Assembly (NCBI GenBank): GCA_049664225.1
Contig: JBATEX010000212.1
Span: 19,662 to 83,661 of the forward strand
DNA: 64,000 nucleotides
DNA from: JAUVRX01 sp049664225
Lineage (GTDB): Bacteria; Acidobacteriota; Thermoanaerobaculia; Multivoradales; JAHEKO01
Direction: 5' to 3'
Below are positions 35,345-43,016 of the stretch, piece by piece. Every line of letters begins with the position of its first letter. Position 1 is the stretch's first letter. Made by a program: the position numbers and the translations under genes. The notes beneath the pieces were generated by a model. That model made no database searches. It had not been told where the DNA came from and saw only the letters and a list, made by a program, of their open reading frames with translations.

Positions 35345-36561
35345 CTTGGAAAGTCGAGAGTCGTCAGCGCGATGAGCAGCATGTCGTCGAGGCCAAGGAA
35401 GAGGGGACATCAGTCGCCTACATCGTGATCGACTCCACGGTCAATGGGCGGTCTCGCGGTGGACTTCGGATCGTGCCTGATCTCAGTGAGGCCGAGCTCA
35501 GTGTGGCAGCTCGTGCGATGACCCTGAAATATGGTCTCCTGGGTCTGCCGCAGGGAGGAGCCAAGGCAGGGATTCTCGGCAATGGAGAAGCCTCACCCGA
35601 GGACAGACAGCGCTTGCTGAGCGACTTCGCCGCTGCAGTTCGCCCCTACCTGATGCAGCGGACCTATCAACCCGATGCCGACCTGGGAACCCGCGGGGAG
35701 GACATACGCTCGATGATGTGCTCTCACGGTCTGACAGTGAAGCACCGCGAGTGGCGTGGGAGAGATTCGGGCTATTACACCGCAGTGAGCTGTGTGGCAG
35801 CCGCCGAGGCAGCCGTGGAGTGGCGGAAGGGCCAGCTTGCAGAAAGCAAAGTCGCGATTGAAGGTTTTGGAAGTGTCGGCTCTGTGGTGGCCGATCTGCT
35901 GAGTCGGCGCGGCGCCAGCGTGGTCGCGATCTCCACCTCCCGTGGCGCCCTATACGATCCTGATGGACTGGATGTCGATCGGCTGCGGAGCATGGTGAGG
36001 GAGATGGGCAGCCGAATCGTCGAGGAGTACGACCAGAAGCTCTTCCTGCGGCGTCAAGATCTACTCGAGTTGCCCGTCAACCTGCTCCTTCCCTGTGCCC
36101 GGCACCACTCTCTGCACGACGGAAACGTCTCTCGGATCTCTGCAAAGATCATCTGTCCGGGCGCCAACAATCCTGCCACCCCGGAAGCGGAGGCGACACT
36201 GTTCGATCGCGGCCACCTGTTTCTTCCCGACTTCGTCTGTAACAGCGGAGGAGTTCTGGGCGGCACGATGGAGTTTGCCGGGATCAGTCTGGAGCAGACA
36301 GCGAGTCTGATCGAGGAGTGGATGGCAAGGATGATTCCGGACCTTCTCGATCAGGCCGAGCGGAGCGGGCAGAGTGTTCGCTCGATCGCAGAGCCGGCCG
36401 CCTTGGAGCGCCACCGTGCGGTGCGGGCCGCAGCGGAGAACCCGTCTCTTGGCTCTCGGTTGATGAGCTTGGCTCTGGAGAGCCATCGCCGTGGCTGGTT
36501 GCCGGAGTCGTTGGTGGGAGCCCTGTCGAAACCGTACTTTCGCAGGTCACTGCGACTATAG
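35341..36561 (+). CDS. Glu/Leu/Phe/Val dehydrogenase-family enzyme
   Basis: 406 residues. The catalytic Lys lies in LPQGGAKAGILG (family motif GG.K). The nearby Asp is in QPDADLGTRGEDIRSM. The NAD(P) Rossmann domain has KVAIEGFGSVGSVVADLLSRRG. A later block reads ICPGANNPATPEAEATLFDRG, then SGGVLGGTMEFAGIS. It interconverts an amino acid and its 2-oxo acid with NAD(P). The pocket residues cannot be assigned to a side chain by eye. It starts with GTG overlapping the stop of the ligase gene by 4 bases, so it is translationally coupled. Likely supplies or consumes a 2-oxo acid for the DRE-TIM condensing enzyme encoded three genes later. Confidence 0.85.
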   Translation: MTWKVESRQRDEQHVVEAKEEGTSVAYIVIDSTVNGRSRGGLRIVPDLSEAELSVAARAMTLKYGLLGLPQGGAKAGILGNGEASPEDRQRLLSDFAAAVRPYLMQRTYQPDADLGTRGEDIRSMMCSHGLTVKHREWRGRDSGYYTAVSCVAAAEAAVEWRKGQLAESKVAIEGFGSVGSVVADLLSRRGASVVAISTSRGALYDPDGLDVDRLRSMVREMGSRIVEEYDQKLFLRRQDLLELPVNLLLPCARHHSLHDGNVSRISAKIICPGANNPATPEAEATLFDRGHLFLPDFVCNSGGVLGGTMEFAGISLEQTASLIEEWMARMIPDLLDQAERSGQSVRSIAEPAALERHRAVRAAAENPSLGSRLMSLALESHRRGWLPESLVGALSKPYFRRSLRL

Positions 36562-36603
36562 TCCTCCAGGATCGGGAATCGTCAGATGGGGGGAGAGAGA
36601 TCT

Positions 36604-37161
36604 GTGTCAGACCGAAGTTTCGAAGAGGTCGTCCTGCAACGCCGCTCGATTCGCTGTTACCAGCACCGGGACGTTCCCGAAGCGGTGATCACAGAGATAT
36701 TGGAGAAGACGAGGCAAGCGCCTTCATCCATGAATGGACAGCCCTGGTGTTTTGTCGTCGTCCGAGATGCCGAGACCAAGAGGCGGATCAGCGAGCTCAA
36801 GAACCGTTTCTGTCCACCTGAGAAGAGGGCTTTCTCGGCCGACTTTCTCTCTCAGGCTCCGGTGATCGTGGTGGTAGGAGTGGATCGCAGCCGATCCTTT
36901 GGCCGCGAGCTGGAGAACGGCGTTCTGGCAACGGCATGGCTGCTGCTGGCAGCGCAAGAACATGGACTCGGCAGCGTCTACCTGTCGGCCTACCAGCCTC
37001 ACGATCGTGGCCTTGAAGTAGAGCTCGGCAATCTCCTGCGCTTGCCCGAGGGAGTCCGGCCGGTGACCCTTCTCCCTCTCGGCTATCCGGCCGAGACGCC
37101 CTCGACCAAGCAGTTACGACCACTGACCGAGATGATTCATCATGAGTTCTTCGGCGAGTGA
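36604..37161 (+). CDS. Nitroreductase-family flavoprotein
   Basis: About 185 residues from a GTG at 36604, which has a GGGGGGAG ribosome-site-like run about 10 bases upstream; ATG 36586 lies inside that purine run and is the alternative. The FMN-binding start RRSIRCYQHRDVPEAVITEI and APSSMNGQPWCFVVVRDAE are standard, as is the C-terminal GLGSVYLSAYQPHDRGLEVE and LPLGYPAETPSTK. Nitroreductase-fold enzymes reduce nitro or quinone compounds but can also act as desaturases, BluB-type flavin destructases or oxidases in natural-product pathways. The substrate is open. It overlaps the PLP gene by 20 bases. Confidence 0.85.
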   Translation: MSDRSFEEVVLQRRSIRCYQHRDVPEAVITEILEKTRQAPSSMNGQPWCFVVVRDAETKRRISELKNRFCPPEKRAFSADFLSQAPVIVVVGVDRSRSFGRELENGVLATAWLLLAAQEHGLGSVYLSAYQPHDRGLEVELGNLLRLPEGVRPVTLLPLGYPAETPSTKQLRPLTEMIHHEFFGE

Positions 37162-38329
37162 GTTTCTGAACGCCATCGATCGGCGTCATAGCCGTGAGCA
37201 GAGTGTGGTTCTGAGGTATCGGAACTGTCTGCGCTTCGAGGAGTCGTCTGCCGACGATGAGGATTTCAAAAGGCTCCTGGACCGTACAAGCATCCGTGAG
37301 GGCTTACGGATCTTTCCGCTCCTTACCTACCGTGACGTAGAGATTCTTGTACTGGATGAGACCTCCCTGATGCTCACCCACACCCTGAAGTCGATTGACG
37401 GAGCGGTCACCATCGCCAGGTCACTGCAGCGAGGGTATCGGAGAGTCGCGTTCGAATCGGGCGGCAACACCGGAACAGCGCTTTCCGTTTACGGCAGGCG
37501 TGTCGGATTGGAGACCTTCTTGGTCGTACCGGGCGAGAATCTCAGCCTATTGGACAGCGCCGCCTTCGAGGCCCCGACCACCCATCTCATTGCAGTGCGC
37601 GACCGTGAACGCGTGAAGCAGGTGGCCGGTGAGCTCCGCAAGCGTGAGAGGCTCCCCAAGGTGCCGCAGCCCGAATGGCGCCTGGAAGCATCGATGTTCA
37701 TCGGTAGCTATCTGCTCGAAGCCATGCTCTCTGGGTTGCAGTTCGACATTCTGGCCCAGACCATCAGCGCTGCCTTTGCCCCTATCGGCATTTTTCGGGT
37801 GCTATGCGAGCATCAAGCCGAATTGGGTCGACTGCCGGGCTTTCTCGGCGTCCAGCAAGCCCCCAATTGCCCCATGTATCGCGCCCTGCGGGGTGCTGAA
37901 ACCGGTACCGGAGCGCGAGAGGGCGATTCAGAGGTGCGTTCATCTGGGCGCCTCCTGACCCGGGTCATGTACGACTCCAGCCCACAAAGCTACGGCACAG
38001 TCGACGCGCTACGCGGAGTTCTGGACGACACAGGGGGTGACCTGACTCTTGTAGACTCAGCAGACTTCAGAAGGCTACTGGAGGAGGATTTCGACGGTGC
38101 CGGGATCTTGAGTGTTCTTGGCAAAGCAGGTGTGGACATATTCGTCCGGGATGGAGAGATCGTGGAAACGACGGGCCTGTTGGCTCTCACTGGAGCGCTG
38201 AAAGAGATCGACGCCGGCCGGATTACAGCTGGCAGCCGAGTCCTGGTATGTCTTACCAGCGGCACGGGTAGACCGGATGGCGCGGTCGTGCCGGAGGTGT
38301 GGGCTGAAGATTGGGTGGCGGAAGGCTGA
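37142..38329 (+). CDS. PLP-dependent fold-type II enzyme (threonine/cysteine synthase-like)
   Basis: 395 residues. The PLP Lys is probably in THTLKSIDGAVTIARSLQ (family motif SxK). The phosphate-binding Gly-rich loop is AFESGGNTGTALSVYG. The final conserved Ser/Gly segment reads VLVCLTSGTGRPDGAVVPE. The N-terminal 60 residues are acidic and not usual for the fold. The family catalyses beta-elimination, beta-replacement or threonine synthase-like gamma chemistry; the exact reaction is not deducible here. It begins 20 bases inside the nitroreductase gene, so production is likely coupled to that gene. Alternative: a threonine ammonia-lyase relative. Confidence 0.8.
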   Translation: MSSSASEFLNAIDRRHSREQSVVLRYRNCLRFEESSADDEDFKRLLDRTSIREGLRIFPLLTYRDVEILVLDETSLMLTHTLKSIDGAVTIARSLQRGYRRVAFESGGNTGTALSVYGRRVGLETFLVVPGENLSLLDSAAFEAPTTHLIAVRDRERVKQVAGELRKRERLPKVPQPEWRLEASMFIGSYLLEAMLSGLQFDILAQTISAAFAPIGIFRVLCEHQAELGRLPGFLGVQQAPNCPMYRALRGAETGTGAREGDSEVRSSGRLLTRVMYDSSPQSYGTVDALRGVLDDTGGDLTLVDSADFRRLLEEDFDGAGILSVLGKAGVDIFVRDGEIVETTGLLALTGALKEIDAGRITAGSRVLVCLTSGTGRPDGAVVPEVWAEDWVAEG

Positions 38330-38364
38330 CCCGATAGGGGCTTGTCTCCCGAGGAGATCTTCAA

Positions 38365-39345
38365 ATGCCGGAATCAAAGCGCCACATCATTCTGCGAGAC
38401 TCGACCCTGAGAGAGGCCATGGACACTCCCGGAGTGTGGTTCGACCTGGCAGCCCGCTTGGAGGTCGCCGCAGCGTTGGATCGGCTCGGTGTCGCAGAAG
38501 CGGAGGTCGTCGCGCCAAGCCGCGTCGAAGAGGATCTCGAGGTGGTCCGTGCGCTGCGGGATGCGTCGGTCGGCCTGCGACTCTCTGGGTTGATCTACGC
38601 CTCGTCACCTGGATGCAGAAGTGAAGTGGAACAGGCGGCGGTGCTTCTCGATCGGATTGACCTGCTCGTGCCGCTATCGGCCAGGCGTGAACCGATTTCC
38701 CGGCAGGGCAAGGTATCCGTGATGCTGGAGGCTCTTTCCTGGGCCCTCCAGCACATTGCCGACGTCGGGGTGGGGTTTCCCCACTCCAGTCAAACCGATG
38801 GAGACTTCGTCGTTGACATCGCAGGCCAGGCGACTGCTGCCGGTGCCGGACGAATCACCTTTTATGACACCAACGGCAGCGCCGAGCCGTTTGGCGTTCG
38901 TCAGATAGTCGGCCGCCTCGTGGGAGAGCTCGACACGGCCGTGATCTTTCATGGTCACAACGACCTGGGGCTGGCCACCGCGAACTCGCTGGCGGCTGTG
39001 TTGGCGGGTGCGACGGTCATCGACGCCACCGTCAATGGACTGGGGGACCGAGCGGGCAATGCCAGCCTCGAGCAGGTGGCGGTGCTTCTCGGACGTGGAG
39101 GCTTCGAGACCGGCATCGACCTGTCTCAGCTCCGGGCCGTGTCGGAGTTGATTGCTGCAAGGAGCGGCGTGCCGGTGTCGGACCTCGCCCCGGTAGTGGG
39201 GGACTACGCCTTCGATCACAGATCACCGAGCCATCTGGCTGAGCCCGCAGAGTTCGAAGCGTTCACGCCCGACCTGGTGGGCGGAGAGCGCCGCCTGCAG
39301 AGGGCGCCAGCAGGGGCCCACAAACGCGAAGAGTTGGAAGACTGA
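38365..39345 (+). CDS. DRE-TIM metallolyase (homocitrate/isopropylmalate synthase-like)
   Basis: 326 residues, the size of a catalytic domain without the C-terminal leucine-regulatory domain of LeuA. The N-terminal metal motif RDSTLREAMDTPGVWF fits LRDGxQ-type signatures. Metal His ligands lie in HGHNDLGLATANSLAAVLAG. The second signature reads VNGLGDRAGNASLEQVAVLL. Such enzymes condense acetyl-CoA or another acyl-CoA with a 2-oxo acid to give a 2-alkylmalate or homocitrate-like product, or act as aldolases. Next to an amino-acid dehydrogenase and a PLP enzyme, a chain-extension step of a 2-oxo acid is plausible. GAGGAG lies about 7 bases before ATG 38365. Confidence 0.85.
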   Translation: MPESKRHIILRDSTLREAMDTPGVWFDLAARLEVAAALDRLGVAEAEVVAPSRVEEDLEVVRALRDASVGLRLSGLIYASSPGCRSEVEQAAVLLDRIDLLVPLSARREPISRQGKVSVMLEALSWALQHIADVGVGFPHSSQTDGDFVVDIAGQATAAGAGRITFYDTNGSAEPFGVRQIVGRLVGELDTAVIFHGHNDLGLATANSLAAVLAGATVIDATVNGLGDRAGNASLEQVAVLLGRGGFETGIDLSQLRAVSELIAARSGVPVSDLAPVVGDYAFDHRSPSHLAEPAEFEAFTPDLVGGERRLQRAPAGAHKREELED

Positions 39346-39357
39346 GTCGGGCGCGCC

Positions 39358-40941
39358 ATGGACATCGTACTCTTCAATCCAGCGCCGAGGGCGGGCAAGC
39401 AAGTGCAGCGACGGGTGGAGCTTCCCCTGAGTCTTCTGTGCACGGCCACCCCGTTGCATCGCCTCGGTTACGGCATCCAGATCATCGACGAGTTTGCTAA
39501 TCCAGATTGGAAGCGAGAGCTGTTGGAGGGTATCGAAGAGCGGCCGATTTGTTTTGGTGTCACCTGCATGACGGGACCGCAGATCTGGCATGCGCTCGAA
39601 GGATGCAGGCTGGTGCGCGAACGCCACCCCGATGTGCCGATCGTCTGGGGAGGGGTTCACGCCAGCCTGATGCCACAGCAGACTCTGTCGCATTCCCTTG
39701 TGGACATCGTCGTGGTGGGTGAGGGCGAACAGACGTTTCTGGAATTGGTCAAGGCCTTGGAGTCAGGGACGCCGCTGAGCCGAGTCGCCGGCATCTGGTA
39801 CAAGGAAGATGGAGAGACCGCCGTTGTTTCCGGCACTGAGAGCGCCGAGGCTGAATCGATCCTGCCCGTCCTGAGCCCCCAGTCAGATAACTCCTGCGCT
39901 GGCGCGACAGTGGAGTTCAACGGCTTCCGGTGGACCGGCGAGCGGCCTTTCGTGAATATGGACGAGCAGGCGCCTCTCGCCTATCACCTGATCGACATGA
40001 ACCGTTACCGGCGGCGACTTTTCGGCATCGATCACGTCAGTTTCAATTCCAGCCGTGGCTGCACCTTCCGCTGTAACTTCTGTTGGGACCCGGTGATGCA
40101 CAAGCGGAAATGGCGGGCGATGCAGCCGGATACCGTACTCGAGCAGCTGCAACGAATCATCACCGACCACGACATTCGTGGATTCCTGTTTACCGACGAC
40201 CACTTCTTCATCGACATGAAGAGGGCGCGGGCCATCCTGGAAGCCATCGTTCGTGCCGACCTGGACATCTCCATCAGCAAGCTGCAGATCCGAGCGGACA
40301 CCATCTGCAAGATGGATGAGGACTTTCTGGAGCTCCTGGTTCGGGCGAAGGTCAGGCGCCTCACAGTCGGTGTCGAGTCCGGCAGTCAACGGCTGCTCGA
40401 TCTGATCAAGAAGGACGTCACCGTAGAGCAGGTAATCGAGGCCAACAGGAAGTTGATTCCCTACACCGTCGTGCCGATCTACTTGTTCATGATGGGGCTG
40501 CCATCGGAAACACCAGAAGAGCTCGAAGAAAGCATCCGGCTGGCTGTTCAGCTGACGGACGAGAACCCTCGGGCCGTCAAGACTTTCAACATCTACACTC
40601 CCTATCCGGGAACTCAGTTGTACGACGTTTGTGTCGAGCATGGATTGCGCGAGCCGGAGGACTTGGAGGGCTGGGGTTACTTCAACTTTCGCAATGTTGC
40701 GGCGGAATCACCTTGGATTCCTGACGCCACCAGGAACATGATTACCGCGCTCGATTTTCCCCTGATGTTCCTGGGCAAGGGACACTTCGTCAATCCGTAC
40801 AAGAAGACGAACCCCATGGTAGTTGCCCTGGCCAGGCTCTACTACCCGGTGGCGCGGTATCGCGTCACGAATCTCGAAACTCGATTCCCGATCGAATCGA
40901 AGCTAGTGAGATCCATGGGCCTGTTCGGTCGCCAGGAGTGA
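39358..40941 (+). CDS. B12-binding-type radical SAM enzyme
   Basis: 527 residues. An N-terminal Rossmann-like B12-binding-type domain (1-140: HRLGYGIQIIDEFANP, PICFGVTCMTGPQIW, VPIVWGGVHASLMPQQTL, VVVGEGEQTFLELVKAL) lacks the base-off DxHxxG motif. The radical SAM core begins with the cluster motif SSRGCTFRCNFCWDP (CxxxCxxC), followed by TDDHFFIDMKRARAILEAIV and VGVESGSQRLLDLIKKDV. The C-terminal 90 residues are basic and helical. These enzymes methylate carbon centres, cyclise or rearrange substrates. It closes the six-gene cluster, 12 bases after the DRE-TIM gene. The order suggests a late tailoring step. Confidence 0.85.
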   Translation: MDIVLFNPAPRAGKQVQRRVELPLSLLCTATPLHRLGYGIQIIDEFANPDWKRELLEGIEERPICFGVTCMTGPQIWHALEGCRLVRERHPDVPIVWGGVHASLMPQQTLSHSLVDIVVVGEGEQTFLELVKALESGTPLSRVAGIWYKEDGETAVVSGTESAEAESILPVLSPQSDNSCAGATVEFNGFRWTGERPFVNMDEQAPLAYHLIDMNRYRRRLFGIDHVSFNSSRGCTFRCNFCWDPVMHKRKWRAMQPDTVLEQLQRIITDHDIRGFLFTDDHFFIDMKRARAILEAIVRADLDISISKLQIRADTICKMDEDFLELLVRAKVRRLTVGVESGSQRLLDLIKKDVTVEQVIEANRKLIPYTVVPIYLFMMGLPSETPEELEESIRLAVQLTDENPRAVKTFNIYTPYPGTQLYDVCVEHGLREPEDLEGWGYFNFRNVAAESPWIPDATRNMITALDFPLMFLGKGHFVNPYKKTNPMVVALARLYYPVARYRVTNLETRFPIESKLVRSMGLFGRQE

Positions 40942-40942
40942 C

Positions 40943-41134
40943 CGCTCCCTGGGTCTCTATCGGCTGGAGCAGGTCGAGGAGTGCGGCCCGAGCGCGGCGA
41001 TTCCACAGTTGCCAGTTTCCAAGGACGGCTGCGACAAGAAGGGGCGACGTATTCGACTATGGTGGGAGGAGGTCTTTCCGTTCCTTTGGTTCGAAGCCCA
41101 CGGAAGAGGCGACGAGGTCGCGACCGGGCACTAG
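40943..41134 (+). pseudogene. Orphan C-terminal coding fragment after the radical SAM gene
   Basis: Immediately after the radical SAM stop, a +1-shifted frame reads without interruption to TAG 41132-41134: RSLGLYRLEQVEECGPSAAI, PQLPVSKDGCDKKGRRIRL, WWEEVFPFLWFEAHGRGD, EVATGH. No start codon precedes it. It looks like the C-terminus of a real protein, perhaps left after a deletion; I could not assign a family. Alternatively, the radical SAM gene once continued in this frame, but its own end is normal. The rest of the gap to 41163 holds nothing I can recognise. Confidence 0.4.
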
Positions 41135-41162
41135 CCGAGCAGGAAGTTGATCTGCAATCGGC

Positions 41163-43016
41163 CTATTCGGTGTCCTCGACGTTCTCCAGTAGCTCACCCG
41201 GCTGACGATCGAGCTCGGTTTCGAGACGATTCAGCCTCTCGATCTCGGCCTTCGTCTCATCGATTCGATCAGAGGCCCTCACCTGCTGGCGTGTGGCGAT
41301 GTGTCGCGAATTGATGGCGTTGGAGATCTCGAAGGCTTCGAGCGAACGGTCCAGGAGACCGTTTCTGCGGTAGATCAGGCCCAGGTTGTAAAACAGCACA
41401 TCATTGATCGGCGCTGCCTCGCGAGCCTTGGCGAACTCGGCTTCGGCTCTAGGCCAATCACGGAGCTCGAAAGTCACACCGAGCATGTAGTGGAAGTGGC
41501 CGATCAGGTTCTGGGTCAGATAGTCCTTGGGGATAGCCGGGTCCGACTCGCCGTCGAGCTCTGTCTTCGGGATGATCGGCTTTGGCAACGGCGAGCCACT
41601 TCGTCGAACCTGAAAAGCGAGTCCAGTGCCGACGATTTCGAGGTCTGGCAGTTCCCAGTTAGGGTGATGCGTGAAGTAAAGGGGGTCGGTATCCGGGTCG
41701 AAACGTAGAGGCGGCAGATCGGCACCCCCAACGCCCTGGAGAATCAAGTCGACATCGGGCCGCACACCTTCCACCAGCTGCAGATAGATCAGCACGAAGA
41801 GGATGTTGTCGTCGCTGGCGCTCAAGTGGGCGCCCGGAGGTAGGGTCTCCAGAAGCGTGCGGCTGAAGTCGTCGGCGATGCGGTAGCTACTGCGGTCGAA
41901 CTGAAGGTAGCCGACTAGGAGCATCGACAACGGCAATAGGAGCGCTGCCACCGCAAGCTTCGAAGTCACGCGCTCCCGAAGGACCTCCAACCCGAGGCCG
42001 GCGAGTAGAGCGACGATGACGAACGTCGGGATGTAGTAGCGATACCAGAAGAAGAGATCAGTGCGTGATCCGTGGAGAGCCATCGCCAGGAAGTTGCCGA
42101 AGGCCGCCAGGAGGAGCAAGAGTGCGGGCCAGCCTCTTCTGCGTGTGAAGCAGATCCCGAATGCAGCCAGGACCGCTCCCAGCCAGAAGAGCTCGGTGCC
42201 GATTCGAGCTAGGAGATCGCCGGCGATGATCAGCAGATCAGCAGGTGCTTCAAACCAGGCCCGTTCCCATGCCTCGCGGCGGAGGATGACGTCGAGGGTG
42301 GCTCGAATCGTTTCGGGGTTGCCCCAATCGAGCCGAGGATTCGTGCGGGAGCGAAGGGGTAAGTAGAGATAGGGAAGAAGTCCGAAGATCACAGCCGTCG
42401 CCGAGGCGAGAAGCACCCACGGCCGCCGCAGGAGCCCCGGTTCGGTGACCAGGGCGAAGAGCCCCAAGGCAACAACGAAGACACCCATATAGGTGTGGTT
42501 GGTGGCGCCCAAAGCCGCCACGAAGAACGCCCCCACCAGCATCTTCGGGTCGCGTCGTTGGAACCAGACCACGGAGAGGCCGAGGGCCATGACCAGGAAC
42601 AAGGCATTGAGACTGTAGACCCGTTGGATATTGGCCTGAGACCAGAAGCTGGGGCTGAAAGCGAGGAGCAAGCTGGAGAAGAAGGCCGTGAGGGCTGTGA
42701 GCCCCAGCTGCCTTGCCACGAGATAGAGACCTGACGCCGCTGTGGCAGCGCAGAAGGCGCTGAAGAGGCTCATCCGGAAAGCGATGGAACCGACTGGAAC
42801 CAATACCGTCCACAGCTTCCCGAGCAGCACGTAAAGCGGGTAGCCACTCGGGTGGGGGATGCCGAGCGTGTGAACTGCCGCCACCAGCTCACCGCTGTCT
42901 CCCACGTAGATGGTGTGGCTTGCACCGAGAGCGTAGATCAAGAAGAGAACCAGCCCGAGGATGACCGCATGGATCCTCCGGTCGTCGCTTCCAGAGGCGG
43001 GGGGGATCGAGGTCAT
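41163..43016 (-). CDS. DUF2723 polytopic membrane protein with TPR tail
   Basis: 617 residues. The N-terminal block ASHTIYVGDSGELVAAVHTL, then IPHPSGYPLYVLLGKLW, is diagnostic for DUF2723, whose Asp-containing loop resembles GT-C glycosyltransferases. About nine to ten transmembrane helices follow to residue 380. The C-terminal 200 residues are periplasmic and include a TPR-like piece (ELRDWPRAEAEFAKAREAAP, then FYNLGLIYRRNGLLDRSLEA). It probably moves a polyprenyl-linked sugar or is a protein O-glycosyltransferase-like enzyme; unproven. Its ATG overlaps the stop of the phosphodiesterase gene (4 bases), so they form one transcript. Confidence 0.75.
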   Translation of the reverse strand: MTSIPPASGSDDRRIHAVILGLVLFLIYALGASHTIYVGDSGELVAAVHTLGIPHPSGYPLYVLLGKLWTVLVPVGSIAFRMSLFSAFCAATAASGLYLVARQLGLTALTAFFSSLLLAFSPSFWSQANIQRVYSLNALFLVMALGLSVVWFQRRDPKMLVGAFFVAALGATNHTYMGVFVVALGLFALVTEPGLLRRPWVLLASATAVIFGLLPYLYLPLRSRTNPRLDWGNPETIRATLDVILRREAWERAWFEAPADLLIIAGDLLARIGTELFWLGAVLAAFGICFTRRRGWPALLLLLAAFGNFLAMALHGSRTDLFFWYRYYIPTFVIVALLAGLGLEVLRERVTSKLAVAALLLPLSMLLVGYLQFDRSSYRIADDFSRTLLETLPPGAHLSASDDNILFVLIYLQLVEGVRPDVDLILQGVGGADLPPLRFDPDTDPLYFTHHPNWELPDLEIVGTGLAFQVRRSGSPLPKPIIPKTELDGESDPAIPKDYLTQNLIGHFHYMLGVTFELRDWPRAEAEFAKAREAAPINDVLFYNLGLIYRRNGLLDRSLEAFEISNAINSRHIATRQQVRASDRIDETKAEIERLNRLETELDRQPGELLENVEDTE

